A DNA stretch of 64,000 nt. Origin: Patella vulgata (lineage: Eukaryota; Mollusca; Gastropoda; Patellidae). The position numbers were made by a program, and so were the translations under genes. A model generated the notes under the pieces. That model saw only the letters and a list, made by a program, of their open reading frames with translations, did not search any database and had not been told where the DNA came from. The DNA is taken from positions 32,954,593 through 33,018,592 of the forward strand of contig NC_065882.2 of the NCBI RefSeq assembly GCF_932274485.2, read 5' to 3'. Of the stretch, positions 34,960-46,858 are shown one piece after another; positions within the stretch are counted from its first letter, which is position 1, and the number at the start of each line of letters is the position of its first letter.

Positions 34960-37120
34960 TGCCCGTAAACAAAACATAGAAAAGTCCGTTAGAAGTAGAA
35001 CCCCTTCACTCAAGTTTATAGAAAATGAAATCATGGAAAAGAGTTTAAAGTTATCCAGATTACAGAAATCTTTAGAAAATCAAGTAAATGGTTTGAACAA
35101 ATAGGATCCTGACAACTCAAATATTCCAGTTCTCATTCACCAGTTGGAAGCAACGCAACAGACTTGTGAAAAAGAAGTCAATGAGATGGTGCAAATTTTG
35201 AAAGAAACAAAATCTGAAGCTCGAGATAAGGAAGCAGACAGTATCTTGACAAATTCAATTGAGTGGCTTGAAATTTCAAAAAACGCCATAGAAGAGGCTA
35301 AACACGGAATGGATGAAGTCAATGTTAGGAGTTCACAACCCCAGACACAAGCACCACTGCCAATACAAACTGCTAGCATTAAATCAAATCGATCACATTC
35401 TATCAGTTCAACCTCAAGCACAGCCAGACGATTAGAAGCAAACGTTCAAGTCGCCAAAGAAAAAGCTAAATTTGAATTTAATAAAAAGATTTGTCATTTA
35501 GAGTTAGAAAGAAAACTGAGAGAGGCGGAGATTCAGCGTACTCAAATCATCGAAGAAACTGAAATAGAAACACTAAAAGCTGAACGTGAGTTGGCAATAA
35601 CGGAAGCCGCTGCAATGGCATACAATCAATCAGATTCATCTGAAGTTAGTCAGTACTTGGAAACCAAATTAGAACCTCAACGTGATAATATGCAGACAAC
35701 ACAAGAATGGGTTGACAGTACTGAAAAAGGTCAAGCCTACAACAGGAAGAAGGTGTCATAGACAATTCAAGCGCTGCAATAGAAAGTTCTCAAAGTAAAC
35801 CAATCAATAACTCTGATACCTTTCTGTTACCTACTACAAGAAGTACGCCTAGTTTTACAACTCCTCAACAAAGGGCAAGTACAGGTTTTGCTGGTAATGA
35901 ACATCTCTTCCGACCTCACATGCCAATGGTAAAGTATAATCAGATCACGTCTGAACAAGGTGCTGCCACACAGCATTATGACTTTCAAAGGGAGATGAAT
36001 CATGGACTTGTATCTTCTCTAACCAAACAATCATTGCCTAAATGTGAGTCTGATATCTTTTCGGGCGATGCTGCTTTGTTCCTGCCTTGGAAAATAGCCT
36101 TCAAGTTATTGATCAAAGACACAGATCCCTCTCCAGATCAAGAACTTACGTATTTACTCCGATATACATCTGGAAAACCCAAAGAATTAGTAAATACCTT
36201 TCGACGAAGAGTTCACCCAAACGCTAAAGTGAAACTAGATAACTTCTGGAAAACTATGGAAGAACGCTTTGGCCATACTTCTGAAGTAACAAATGCACTT
36301 ATAGAAAATCTCATCAAAACTGCACACTTCAAAGATGATGACAGAGAAGCACTTCAGAAGTTTTATGATACATGCGAAGATGTTAATAGCCAAATCCCAT
36401 ATCTGAAAGGGCTTAGCATACTGAATTCTTCATATTTTATGAAATTGCTGGTTGAAAAGATTCCACGAGTTATCAAAGACAAATGGGAAAGTAAAGTCAC
36501 AAAGTATATGGTTGATAAACATAATGAAGATTATCCACCATTCTCTCTGTTTGTTGATGTTATTCACAACACATCACTCAGCAAGAATCACCCATCAATC
36601 GTTAAACAACAAGGTTTGGATCATGACAGACATCCTAAAGAACAGAAAGTATACAGTAGCAGGTATGCAGTCAATCCTAGTAGACTTCCAAAGCTAGGTT
36701 ACTCAAAGTCCTTAAAGACAGATGTTAGTCCCAATAAAGAAAAGGATGGTCCAGACAACTCAAAGTCCAAAGGAAGTAATGTCGAACAAGTAAAGTGCCC
36801 ACTGCATCCAGAAGCAATTAGTCCTCACACTCTTGTACTTTGCAGAGCCTTTGCAGAAAAAACTATAGATGAGAAAGCTCAAATTATTCAAGAGGCTGGA
36901 ATTTGCTTTAGACGTCTTGTCGGTCGACACTTTGCAAAACGATGTACTGCAGACATTAAATGTACCAAATGTGGAGGCAGACATCTTTTGATTATGCATA
37001 AAGACATCAATACCTCTACTGAAAAAAACAGACAAAGGAATGTCGTCCCAAAGTGGGGAAGCTGTTGGTCCTGCATGTATGAAAGTATTCGGTATGAAAA
37101 TCCTGTGGGAAAGCGGTATT
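34960..37120 (+). pseudogene. gag-like region of the BEL/Pao fossil
   Basis: A charged, coiled-coil-rich stretch (residues such as ELERKLREAEIQRTQ) precedes a domain with FSGDAALFLPWKIAFKLLI, as in the DUF1759-type capsid region of BEL/Pao. Cysteine-rich segments follow that end in a CTKCGGRH motif, a zinc-knuckle-like site. The order matches Pao-family gag. The region is broken. Confidence 0.85.
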
Positions 37121-37149
37121 AGTTGATATTTTCCATGAAGATCAACCCT

Positions 37150-39650
37150 CTACAGTGCATCGCGGTTATGCTACAATTGATGATCAATCAAGTCACACAT
37201 TAGGGGATCCAGAATTGTTTGATAGTCTCAACATTAATGGTGAACAGCAATCTTATACTCTAGAAACATGTCATGGAAAGGAAGTCTGCCAGGGACGTAG
37301 AGGACAAGGCTTGGTAATACAGGCTCTCGATGGAACAACTTGCAAACTACCTACAGTCATAGAGTCCAATAACATTCCTGGAGATAAATGAAAGATTCCA
37401 ACTCCAGATATAATTGAACATATTCCACATCTCTGCCAGATAGCCAGATTTATACCACCATTAGACACAGCTGCCCGAATTATTATGATAATAGAAAGAG
37501 ACGCTCCAGAATTACTGAAAATTCGAGAATCGATTAATGGTCCTAAAGGTGCACCTTGGGCACAACGTTTAGATCTGGGATGGATGGTTTCCGGTGAAGT
37601 ATGTTTAGAGAGACAAGGAGGTAGAGTTCACATTAATTCACGAAAAACTTCTGTTGGTTTAGAATACAACTATGAACCCTGTGACAACGCTATAAAATAT
37701 AAACATCATATCGCACCAGATGCTGTAATTTTCAATAATCGCATACTCTCAAGAAAATCCACAGCAAAAGACTTAGAGCAAGAAGTTTTACATCAGATAG
37801 AAGAAGATGTATTTTATTCAACAAAGACCGACAATGAAATTGGTATGTCACGTGAAGATCGTCTTTTCATCAACCTGATGGAGCAGGTTTCCATAAAAAT
37901 GAAAATGGTAACTGGGAAGCACCTTTGGCTTTTCGAAATCCAGATGTCTTCATGCCTAATAATCGTAACCAAGCGGAGAAGAGATTTAAAGGCCTTCTCA
38001 AGAATTTCGCACGTGATGGTCTGTTGAAAGCAGACTACATAGAGTTTATGACCAAGATAATAGAAAGAGGTCATGCATAACCCGCATCTAAAGAAAAACC
38101 TAAAGATGGAAAGTCATGGTTCCTTCTTCATTTTGGAGTCTACCATCCAAAGAAGAAATAAAAAATAAGAGTCGTATTTGACTCCTCAGCAGAGTATGCT
38201 GGAACATCTTTAAACTCAGAATTGCTTGCTGGCCCCGACCTTATGAAAAGACTACAGGGAAGGTTACACAGATTTCGCCAGGAAGAGGTCGCAATCATGT
38301 GCGATATTGAACAGATGTTTCACAGTTTTCATGTGGATAAAGACCACAGAAACTTTCTACAATTCCTTTGGTTTAAAGACAGTGATCCTGCATTACCTGT
38401 AATAGATTACCATATGAACGTACATCTATTTGGTAACGGACCTAGTCCAGCCATAGCAACCTTTGAACTAAGAAAGTCAGCCGATGAGGGAAAAATTAAA
38501 TATGGCGAGTCAGCACATAAATTCGTACATGAAGAATTCTATGTAGATGATGGTGTTTATTCCTGTCAGACACCAGAAGAAGCCATCGCTTTAATAAAGT
38601 CTGCTCAGAAAATGTTAGCAGAATCAAACCTTAGACTTCACAAGGTAGTGTCAAATGTTCCTGCAGTTATGGAAGCCATACTGCAAGACGACAGAGCTAA
38701 AGGTTTAAAAGACCTAGACTTTACTAATGATAAGTTGCCTGTCCAACGTTCATTGGGGGTACAATGGGATCTTGATGAAGATGTATTCACATTTCAAGCC
38801 ATCAACAAAGACAAACCTTACACAAGAAGAGGTGTCCTCTCGATTATTCACTCATTGTATGATCCTTTTGGATTTGCAGCACCTTATGTCATCGTTGGTA
38901 AGAAGATACTACAAACCTTAATACTACTGGGTAACACTAAAGACATTCCACTCAACTGGGATGATCCACTAACCACAGATTTGGAAATTGAATGGGATAC
39001 ATGGAATAAAGACCTAGAGACTATTGACAGCGTCAAAGTGCAACGTTGCTTCAAACCTACAAACTTTGGAACCGTTACAAGAAGAGAGCTCCATGCCTTT
39101 TGTGATGCCAGTCAGGATGCAATCGGAGTAGTTGTTTATCTACGTATATTCAATGACGAAGACCAGGTGTGGATTTCATTTGTTAAAGCATCTGCCAAAG
39201 TAAAGCCACAGAAACGTGTTACGTTTCCATAAATGGAACTATCTGCCGCTGTACTGTTAGTTAACACAGTAAGAGACATTAAAAAAGACTTAGAGTATCA
39301 AATAGACGATACATTTTACTACACAGATTCTAAAGTCGTTTTAGGATACATCATGAATGAAAGTAAACGGTTCTTCATGTATGTTGCTAATTGGGTAGAA
39401 ATCATTCGCAACCAATCATCACTTACGACTTGGAGGTACATAAATACAGAAACCAATCCAGCAGATATCGCAACACGTGGGTGTTCTGTCTCCAAGCTCA
39501 TTAAGGGAAACTGGTTCACAGGTCCTGACTTCTTGTGGACTCCTCAGAGGGATATACCATTTGAATCATTCTCTCTGCACGATAAAAATGTCGACGAACT
39601 GCGCCCAGAAGTTAAAGTTAGTAAGATCTTGGGGAACATCCATGATGCCT
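37150..39650 (+). pseudogene. Protease, reverse transcriptase and RNase H region of the BEL/Pao fossil
   Basis: A protease-linker stretch leads into a reverse transcriptase with IEQMFHSFHVDKDHRNFLQF and the catalytic-site segment YVDDGVYSC, as in Pao-type pol. RNase H-like sequence follows (HAFCDASQDAIGVVVY, then YTDSKVVLGYI and ADIATRG). The region is broken in a few places and its downstream end meets a foreign insert. Confidence 0.88.
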
Positions 39651-39655
39651 GTGCA

Positions 39656-41746
39656 GTCCATGCGAAATGATATTTTTTTTACTGGACATTTGGGCAGGTA
39701 TTATTCCAACTATTACTGGACCGAATGAGATTTTACTGGTCCAAAAAAGTTCATACCAAAAATATGCATAAAATAAGTAATAATGGCCTAAAACTCGAAA
39801 AACAACAAACAGTATATATAAGGGGGAAAATACTTTACTTTATTACAAAGATTATCTATTGTATAAAGACTTTTTCGCACACTTCCTTAATTGTCATTTT
39901 GTGTTAATGATAATAAATAGACCGCGCAAAGAAAATATAAACCCTTAGATGACAATCGAGTCTACCAGAAGCCAATGTTATTAATACAATAAAAGGACTT
40001 TCGTTTTAGTCTGGATTAAGCTAGCCTACTACTTACTAGACTAGCTCGATATACGGTACTACGTACTCGAGATAAGATTTTGTTTACATTTTAAACAATA
40101 GTGAAATTAACACAATAAATTAAACGAGAATTCAACAGTCCGTGCACGAAGTGCCGTCAGTCAGTGCGATGATTTAATATTTGTAAGTTGAGTGTCCGTT
40201 AACCCGTCCACAAGCAAACCCGTCCACGGTTAAGGTAATACCGGTACTTGACTTGTATATTATTTAATTGATTAGAATAGATCAGTTTTACTCATTGGTT
40301 GTTTATATTGTTTTATTTACCTAATAATCAACTAGCTTGGCTCGCCATCCCGACAGCGATTAGTTCGAGTTCAAATTCTTTATTCCTTTAAGCCAAAGAC
40401 TCATCAGGTATAACATATAGTACAAACAAATAAATAAATACAATATGTACAAAAACAATATAGTTCACAGATGTTTTTGTAATAAAGAACAATAGTATTG
40501 TTTGTTGATTAGCGTTATGATTTTAGACAAAATGGTAAGTTCACCAATGTTTTTGTAATAAAGTAGACCCGTATTGTTTGTTAATTGACCTTATCCCATG
40601 ATTTAAAAAATTGGCGATGGTTAATATTGGGTCAAAAATAATTCCTTAAATTGCGCCGGAGCCCCTTTAAGATAAATTGAATTCGCATAAAAACAACAAA
40701 GAGTGGCTACGTGCGATTTTATTCTTTGATCTTTGATACACGGGACATTTCTGTTACCATTGATTTGGGGTTCATGTAGAATAGGCTCTTCTATCGAGCC
40801 TACAGTTATTCTTTTCTAAAATAAAATGAGTGCCTTGGATTTTTGTGTGGATTTGATAGCGGTTATACTTTACTAATATTCTCTGACATCGGAGACTTGT
40901 GTCGCATTCATTTAATTTTTGCGGTAAGTATGAGCTTCTTATGTCTGATTTGAAAGCGCTTTCGACTCCCGTTGCAAGTTCTATTTGTCTTATTTCTATT
41001 TGTAAGATCGGTAACCTAAATACCGTTATAGTTTGCAGTTTTAAAGTCTATCTTTGCCTTGATTCGAGAGTAATTCTTAACTATGCACTCTAAACATGTA
41101 TAGTCTTATGCATACTATCCTTCAAAATGTACTAGACATGCAGCTTTACATGACTAGTTGGAAATGTAACTGCATATATCGTGCAGAATATGTGAACACG
41201 CGTGTTCTTACTATACAACTTTACCTAACGCGTCCGTATTATTAACGAAAATATTCAACATTCATAACATCGTGGCAGTATATCGTTTTGACATCGATTG
41301 TTTATGACAAATATAACCGTTAATTTTGCATGTAAAATTACACCGAGGCCTATCACGTCCCGCGACTATCGTGGCACACGATAGCGACTGCTACACCAAG
41401 TTATTTATCGTGGCATTATCGTGGCAATTTTCAACAAAAAACGACAAGATAATCGTGTCCCGTATAACTTTCACGCTCTCCGTACTGTACGTACTCGAGA
41501 TAAGATTTTGTTTACATTTTAAACAATAGTGAAATTAACACAATAAATTAAACGAGAATTCAACAGTCCGTGCACGAAGTGCCGTCAGTCAGTGCCAATA
41601 CGGCGATGATTTAATACAACCAGCAGTCAGTAAACCAGGTCCAGAATCTTTCCGGACAACTGGGCCGGTATTCATGATGAAAATACCGGACCGAGAGCTA
41701 TTTTATCGGTAATGACCGACGGTACGACGGCTTTCGCATGGATTGT
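39656..41746. mobile_element. Mutator-like non-autonomous insert
   Basis: Ends GTCCATGCGAAA and TTTCGCATGGATTGT share the inverted core TCCATGCGAAA. GCCTGTGCA flanks both sides (39647-39655, 41747-41755), a 9-bp duplication that suits Mutator-like elements. Inside, a 107-bp direct repeat beginning ACGTACTCGAGATAAG lies at 40061-40167 and 41489-41595 without visible differences. A ~85-bp diverged pair lies near 40455-40600. No transposase was seen. Confidence 0.65.
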
Positions 41747-41749
41747 GCC

Positions 41750-43340
41750 TGTGCACTATGTGCATACTTCAAACGCTTTGAAGACTGGAACAAACTTTGC
41801 AGAAGTGTAGCCCTTTTAAAGCTTTTCGTTAGAATGCGAATGCAACCACCAGCGAATAGAGTAAGTTTCAACACAAAGCTGAATCCTAAGATAATAAAAG
41901 AAGCCGAAGACGTCATCATCAGTCATGTTCAGTACAACGTCTTCTTAAAAGAGATCTCCATTCTGAAAGATAAAGAAATTGATGTTTCTAAGAAGAGCCC
42001 ACTCAAAGGTTTACCACTTCAAGACTTGGATCCCTTCATCCATACAGATGGTTTGCCCAGGGTTGGTGGACGCTTGAGACGAGCACAGTGGCCTCTTCCA
42101 GAGAAACATCCAGCGATATTACCCAAAAATGACCACATCACTTCTCTTTTAATACGCCACTATCATGAGGCTACACATCACCAGGGAAGACTGATTACAC
42201 ATGGTAAAATTAGACAATCAGGATTTTGGATCATAGGCGGGCAACAGTTAGTCAGTAATTACATAAGAAACTGTTTTAGGTGTAACTTTCTTCGTCGCCC
42301 TTGTGAGACACCAAAGATGGCTGACCTTCCCGATGATCGTTTACAATCGTCAGCACCTTTAAGTTATGTTGGTATGGATGCATTTGGGCCATGGGAAATC
42401 ACAACTAGAAAAACCTGTGGTGGATCAGCATGTAGCAAGCGCTGGGGTTTGATCTTTACTTGCCTAAACAGTAGAGCCATCCACATAGAAATCGTTGAAT
42501 CCATGGATACCTCATCAGTCATTAATGCCCTACGTCGTTTTATTGCATTACGTGGACCTGTCACTGTTCTACGGTCAGACCAAGGCACTTACTTTATAGG
42601 AGCTAGAGCTGAGTTAACAGAGGCACTCGAGGAAATAAAGAACGACCGAATTCGACAATTCCTAATACAGCACGAGTGTGAATGGAAATTTAACCCACCT
42701 CATGCATCACATTTCGCAGGCATCTGGGAGCGCCAGATTGGTACATTAAGAAGAGTTTTAGACGGTATGCTTCTTGAGTTAGGTAAAGCTCAACTGACTC
42801 ATGATCTACTAATCACCTTAATGGCAGAGGCTGCTGCAATAGTCAACTCGCGCCCAATCACAGAAGTAGCTACAGATGTCAATGAACCTCAACCACTCTC
42901 ACCAGCAAATATCTTAACGATGAAGACACGCCCTTATCTTACACCCCCAGGTGAATTCACTAGGCCAGATCTGTACTGTCGAAAACAAAGGCGCAGAGTT
43001 CATTATTTGTCAGATCAATGCTGGTTATGATGGCGAAGAGAGTACATCCAAAATCATCAACAGAGAAAGAAGTGGAAAAGCTCAAGTCCAAATATTAAGG
43101 TAAACGATATTGTTTTGATTCGAGATAAGAACTCCATAAGGGGAGTATGGCCCAAAGGACGCGTAACTAAAATCAAAGAAAGCGAAGATGGAATTGTTCG
43201 GGAGGCCGAAATTAGTGTATATGTGGACAATTGCCTGGGTGCTTCTGTGTTAGAAGGACAGCAAAAAACATACTCGAGACCAGTGTGCGATTTGGTTGTG
43301 TTGTTTGCCGGTGATAAAGGAGACGTGTAAAAGATAATCT
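41750..43340 (+). pseudogene. Integrase region of the BEL/Pao fossil
   Basis: A zinc-binding H-H-C-C segment (HYHEATHHQGRLITHGKIRQ ... CFRCNFLRR) is followed by the DDE core with GMDAFGPWEI, LRSDQGTYFIGA and the segment GIWERQIGTLRRVLD. A C-terminal domain follows with GVWPKGRVTKI and YSRPVCDLVVL, as in Pao integrases (DUF5641). The region is broken. It is followed by a polypurine tract (AAGTGGGGAG) just before the 3' LTR. Confidence 0.88.
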
Positions 43341-43353
43341 TTTAAGTGGGGAG

Positions 43354-43745
43354 TGTGGTGTTATTTTATTAGGACTGCCATAATAGTTATGGACCTTTCT
43401 TTTTATTTGATAATTATATGTATTTTTACAATGTAGCTGGTCATCCACTTTCCTGCTTCAATTTTAAGGTATTTGTGATTCAATAGTGACCATCATTTTA
43501 AATGTGAATTACTCACGTAAAACGGAAGTAGTTTATGTATTGTTTTTCCCGCCATTAGAGCAGTAATTTTTCATTGTTGTAAGGCAGGGAATGTGGCTGA
43601 ACAGTGTTTTACTGCAGCCCAACATTGATTAATGTCAGCAAAGATAGTTTTATTCATTTGCCAGGGAATCGCTTAAGCTAACTGGGTAGCCAGGTCTCGA
43701 CGAGTAAAGCCTCCGTGGTGTCGTTCGAGCCGGTGAGACATGACA
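43354..43745 (+). repeat. 3' LTR of the BEL/Pao fossil
   Basis: 392 bp from TGTGGTGTTATTTT to GAGACATGACA, preceded by the polypurine tract AAGTGGGGAG and followed by the target duplication GGCAT. It is uninterrupted and so defines the LTR for the family. Confidence 0.9.
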
Positions 43746-43750
43746 GGCAT

Positions 43751-44068
43751 GATAACTTTGGTTATAATGAAGTGAGAGCGATGAAACTCTGAATATAGAT
43801 TCATTATATCATTACCTTGACTAAGTTCGATGGTGAGAATTTTCTACTTAGGCTATGGAGCAATAAGCAATTTGATTGGTGAAGACTGGAACATAACATT
43901 GAGGTAGAATGTTTAAACTTGATGTAGATGATGAAACTTGGTGTATAGTTGATAATCAGTTTGATTGCTTGATACTTTTGAAAAAATTAAATGTGCTCTT
44001 AATTAATATGTGTCATCTATTTATTTTGGGATTACGGCGGGGGACATCAGCATCACTGTTGGGTTGTT
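43751..44068 (+). mobile_element. HINE-2, 3' part with tail
   Basis: Continuation of the element started at 30264: one and a half cores, the GATACTTTTGAAAAAATTAA linker and the tail GGCGGGGGACATCAGCATCA ending GGGTTGTT. It ends about 40 bp before the exon B acceptor. Confidence 0.8.
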
Positions 44069-44107
44069 AAACGTTGCCTTGAACTGTACTGTATATCTTA
44101 TTTACAG

Positions 44108-44256
44108 ATTTTTATTGCTGCATTTTCCGTAAGTCATGGTGATGCATTCCGTCTTGTGTATGGATCTGATAGTTTTGGTAATACATGTGATGAGGACAAC
44201 ACTGGTAAAACTATACCCAATATTTCTTTATCAGGTCAAAACCTTAAAGGTCGTCC
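44108..44256 (+). CDS. SLC44A1-like: Choline transporter-like protein, exon for TM1 end and first extracellular loop
   Basis: A 149-bp exon with acceptor TTATTTACAG before it and the strong donor GTAAGT after it. It begins IFIAAFSVSHGDAFRLVYGS, followed by DSFGNTCDEDNTGKTIPNIS and LSGQNLKGR, and ends in phase 2. GDPxRLxYGxDSFGNxCG-like is the diagnostic CTL/SLC44 motif right after TM1. The following NT-x-x-IPNS-like stretch is what SLC44A1 has. Joined to the exon at 4243 it makes a continuous TM1 (IIPLLVFAAFWGGM plus IFIAAFSV). The next expected exon (starting near a YVFFLDPC-like motif in SLC44A1) was looked for and not found up to 64000, so the next intron is also long. Confidence 0.87.
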
Positions 44257-44374
44257 GTAAGTATATAAATTTTATATGCCTACATATTGTCCCCCTGTCC
44301 ATCTATATTCCAAAAATCCAGACATGTATAAAGCGTTTATTTATAGCATTGACTTTGTATACTTGCGCTTCGAG

Positions 44375-46858
44375 TAGGGCTGTACGATATTGCAAAAAGG
44401 GACGATATCGATATTGGCATATTTCTCAACGATATATAGTTAAATATCGCGATATTTAATAATAATGTCACCTTGCTATTAAATAAATTAAAAATAAATG
44501 CATTAAAGCTGACTACAGTGTGAGTAAGAATTGTGGGTAAGAATTGCTTTATTCATACACTTTAAAGGGACAATAACACTTTTGCTGGCTTGACAGCTCC
44601 AGAAAATAAAAAATAGCCTTATTCTAAGTACTAGATGTGTTAGTGTACTACCTGTTGTGTAAATTATCCATTAAATCCTATTTTACTTGTCCAGAGGGTT
44701 CAAAAATATTTTTAAATCCAAGTCACATTTGAAAAGCTTTATGTCAGGCTTTTCAAATCATTTAAAAACAAGAATTTTTCCAATTTTTTAAATTAGGTGT
44801 GTTAAGATGAAATTTGTATCATCAATTAATTGGAATATTGTAAAATAGTACAATTTGTTGACCAGAATAAAGATTGGGACATATTATTCAGTTAAAACAA
44901 GAGTGGTATTGAGCCTTTAAACTTTGCTTTGTTATTAATATAGATTTATTAAAATGAACAAAACAACATCCTTTTTGGATAAACACGTTTTAATTCTTTT
45001 TGACACAATAACAGGAGACATTACTTATGCCTGTACATATAATTAAATTAAAAACAACCGCTGATATTTAAAAAACATCTGCTTGTTGACCTTGTGTAAG
45101 AAAATTCTCAAATATCAAGTGCAGCGGAAGTAAGTAGATGCGGTCTTCAAGTCTTGTATTGTAAGTTCAAACAGTTTAACAAATACTAAATGATCCGGAC
45201 TATCTTCCATTCAAGCATTTGATTGGCTGCGGTATTCCTGGCCTAACAGTGACAGTAATCTATTTATAGATCGTTTTATTCTTGCTTTCAGAAATTAAGT
45301 TTCGTAGAGTTTTCTAAAAATATTTGTTTTTTTTTAAATATGACAACCTATTTATAGCCTGGTAATAAGCCATGGTAGTGGGAAATTTCAGGCGTTTAGT
45401 AGGCCTAAGCTTTACATGTGGTAACAACTGACAATGTATTGTCGATTAAAAACAAAGTAAAAGTAACGCATACACAATGCAATGAAAAATGGCTATGGAC
45501 ACTGCGCAAGTGTTTTAAACATTTAACGATTCTCAAAACATTAGTTTGATTATAGCTTATTGCCTTCGGCTAATTTCCACTGCTGTATAGTGTATTATGA
45601 TCTATTTTTATGATAATTTATTTCGATATTTGAAGTTTTTGGCGATATTCGATAAACCACTATATATCAACGATTTTTGGTCACATGATATCGTAGTTGG
45701 GTCTGAAAATACCATATCGCGATAAATGCAGGCCTCGAAATAAGACGGCACAGGGTGATCAATAAATCGATCCCCTGATTTTTGGTCCAGGTGATTGATT
45801 TTTTGATCACCTGAGGTATCAACCAGGTGACCAATCGATCACCTAAAACTAGAGATTGCATGATGTTGTTTGAATGTTGTTTCTTGAGTAACTTAAATTG
45901 CGTGACCATTTACTTAATTCATTTCAGGGAATATATCCAAGATACAATTTGAAGAACTGTTTTACTCCTTCTATAACCAACTTGTTATTATTTTAGTGTA
46001 GGTGTGCCATATGCCGCCATTTTGTTGTCTAAGAAAAAGAAAAAATACGGTTTTCCCCACTAATTAAAAGATCTGTCATAAATACAATGGGCCTATGAAA
46101 ATCTGTAGGTTACGTTTTTTGGTAACAACCGCAAACAAAATGATGTTTCCTTGAGAAAAAAACACGAATGTGGATAGGTTTTAATACTTTTAACGGCTTA
46201 TTCGTCGTTGTAATCCAAGATCGATGTCTTTTCCGCGGATGTTTCAAAACACTAACAATAAATATTTTGATATCAATGTTTAGCGGTAGTTTCGTATTTT
46301 TTAATAATGGCCTTGTGGTTGAATAAAATTACTATTTTCATCGCTAAATACTTCTTAGAAAACTTTTAAAAAGTTTTCCGTTGCGTCAAAGAAATTAAAA
46401 CCCGTGTTATGTCATATCATTTTGTTCGCCTTGATTTAAACTTTCTTCTTATACGAAAATAAAGCTAGCATATCAAATCAAACATTAGCGGAATTCCCGT
46501 AAAAGGAGTGGGGTGTCCCATAACGTCAGTAAGAAGTTCCCCGGAATTTGACGTTGCGACAGACGCTAAACAGAATTTATTGGAATAAACAGATTCAGAC
46601 ATCAGGACGTCTTTTATTTGGTTATAGAAACCATCAAACTAGTCAACACTATTCTCCGTGAGTTGGCCACAGTTTTGCTGAGCCAACTAAAACGTGGATT
46701 TCAATTGGTGTTCCCCATAAACTTTTTACCGATCACCCGACATGACTGGGGAGATCAAATTATCGTTCTCCTGAAATCTCGTCCAGGCGATCGGTGGGCA
46801 ATCGATCTACTATTTTGAGGCCTGTAAATGACTATATCGAGAATATCGTACAACCCTA
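44375..46858. mobile_element. hAT-like element with GATATCG-rich ends
   Basis: TAGGGCTGTACGATATT at 44375 pairs with AATATCGTACAACCCTA ending 46858. Both subterminal regions are rich in CGATAT words (45610-45720 and 46830-46850). The end sequence is of the CAGGGCTGTA-CGATA hAT kind, but no 8-bp duplication was found, so the class is tentative. It begins 119 bp downstream of exon B and carries a second element at 45729. No transposase was recognised. Confidence 0.55.
45729..46824. mobile_element. hAT-like MITE nested in the previous element
   Basis: Ends CAGGCCTCGAAATA and TATTTTGAGGCCTG form a good inverted repeat. TAAATG flanks both sides (45723-45728 and 46825-46830), possibly an 8-bp duplication with changes. 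Subterminal GATCACCTG-like words recur (45745-45850, 46735-46800). Confidence 0.6.

Larger units (their letters stand above)
31299..43745 (+). mobile_element. BEL/Pao LTR retrotransposon fossil with nested inserts
   Basis: It begins TGTGGTGTTATTTTATTAGG and ends GTGAGACATGACA. A 5-bp target duplication flanks it, GGCAC (31294-31298) and GGCAT (43746-43750). LTRs, gag-like, aspartic protease, reverse transcriptase, RNase H and integrase regions appear in BEL/Pao order. Two foreign inserts (31427-34604 and 39656-41746) account for about 5.3 kb; without them it is about 7.2 kb, normal for the family. LTRs differ by roughly 3-4 % by eye, so it is moderately young. It is broken, with several breaks besides the inserts. 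It arrived after the HINE-2 it interrupts. Confidence 0.9.
4345..44107 (+). other. 39.8-kb transposon-filled intron of the SLC44A1-like gene
   Basis: It is bounded by donor GTAGGT at 4345 and acceptor TTTACAG ending at 44107. Both flanking exons are phase 0 at the junction. The first recognised mobile element starts about 39 bp inside the donor (HINE-1 head at 4384) and the last ends about 40 bp before exon B (HINE-2 tail at 44068). Everything between is mobile elements or tandem repeats with stretches of unassigned AT-rich DNA. No host exon was recognised inside. Confidence 0.8.
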
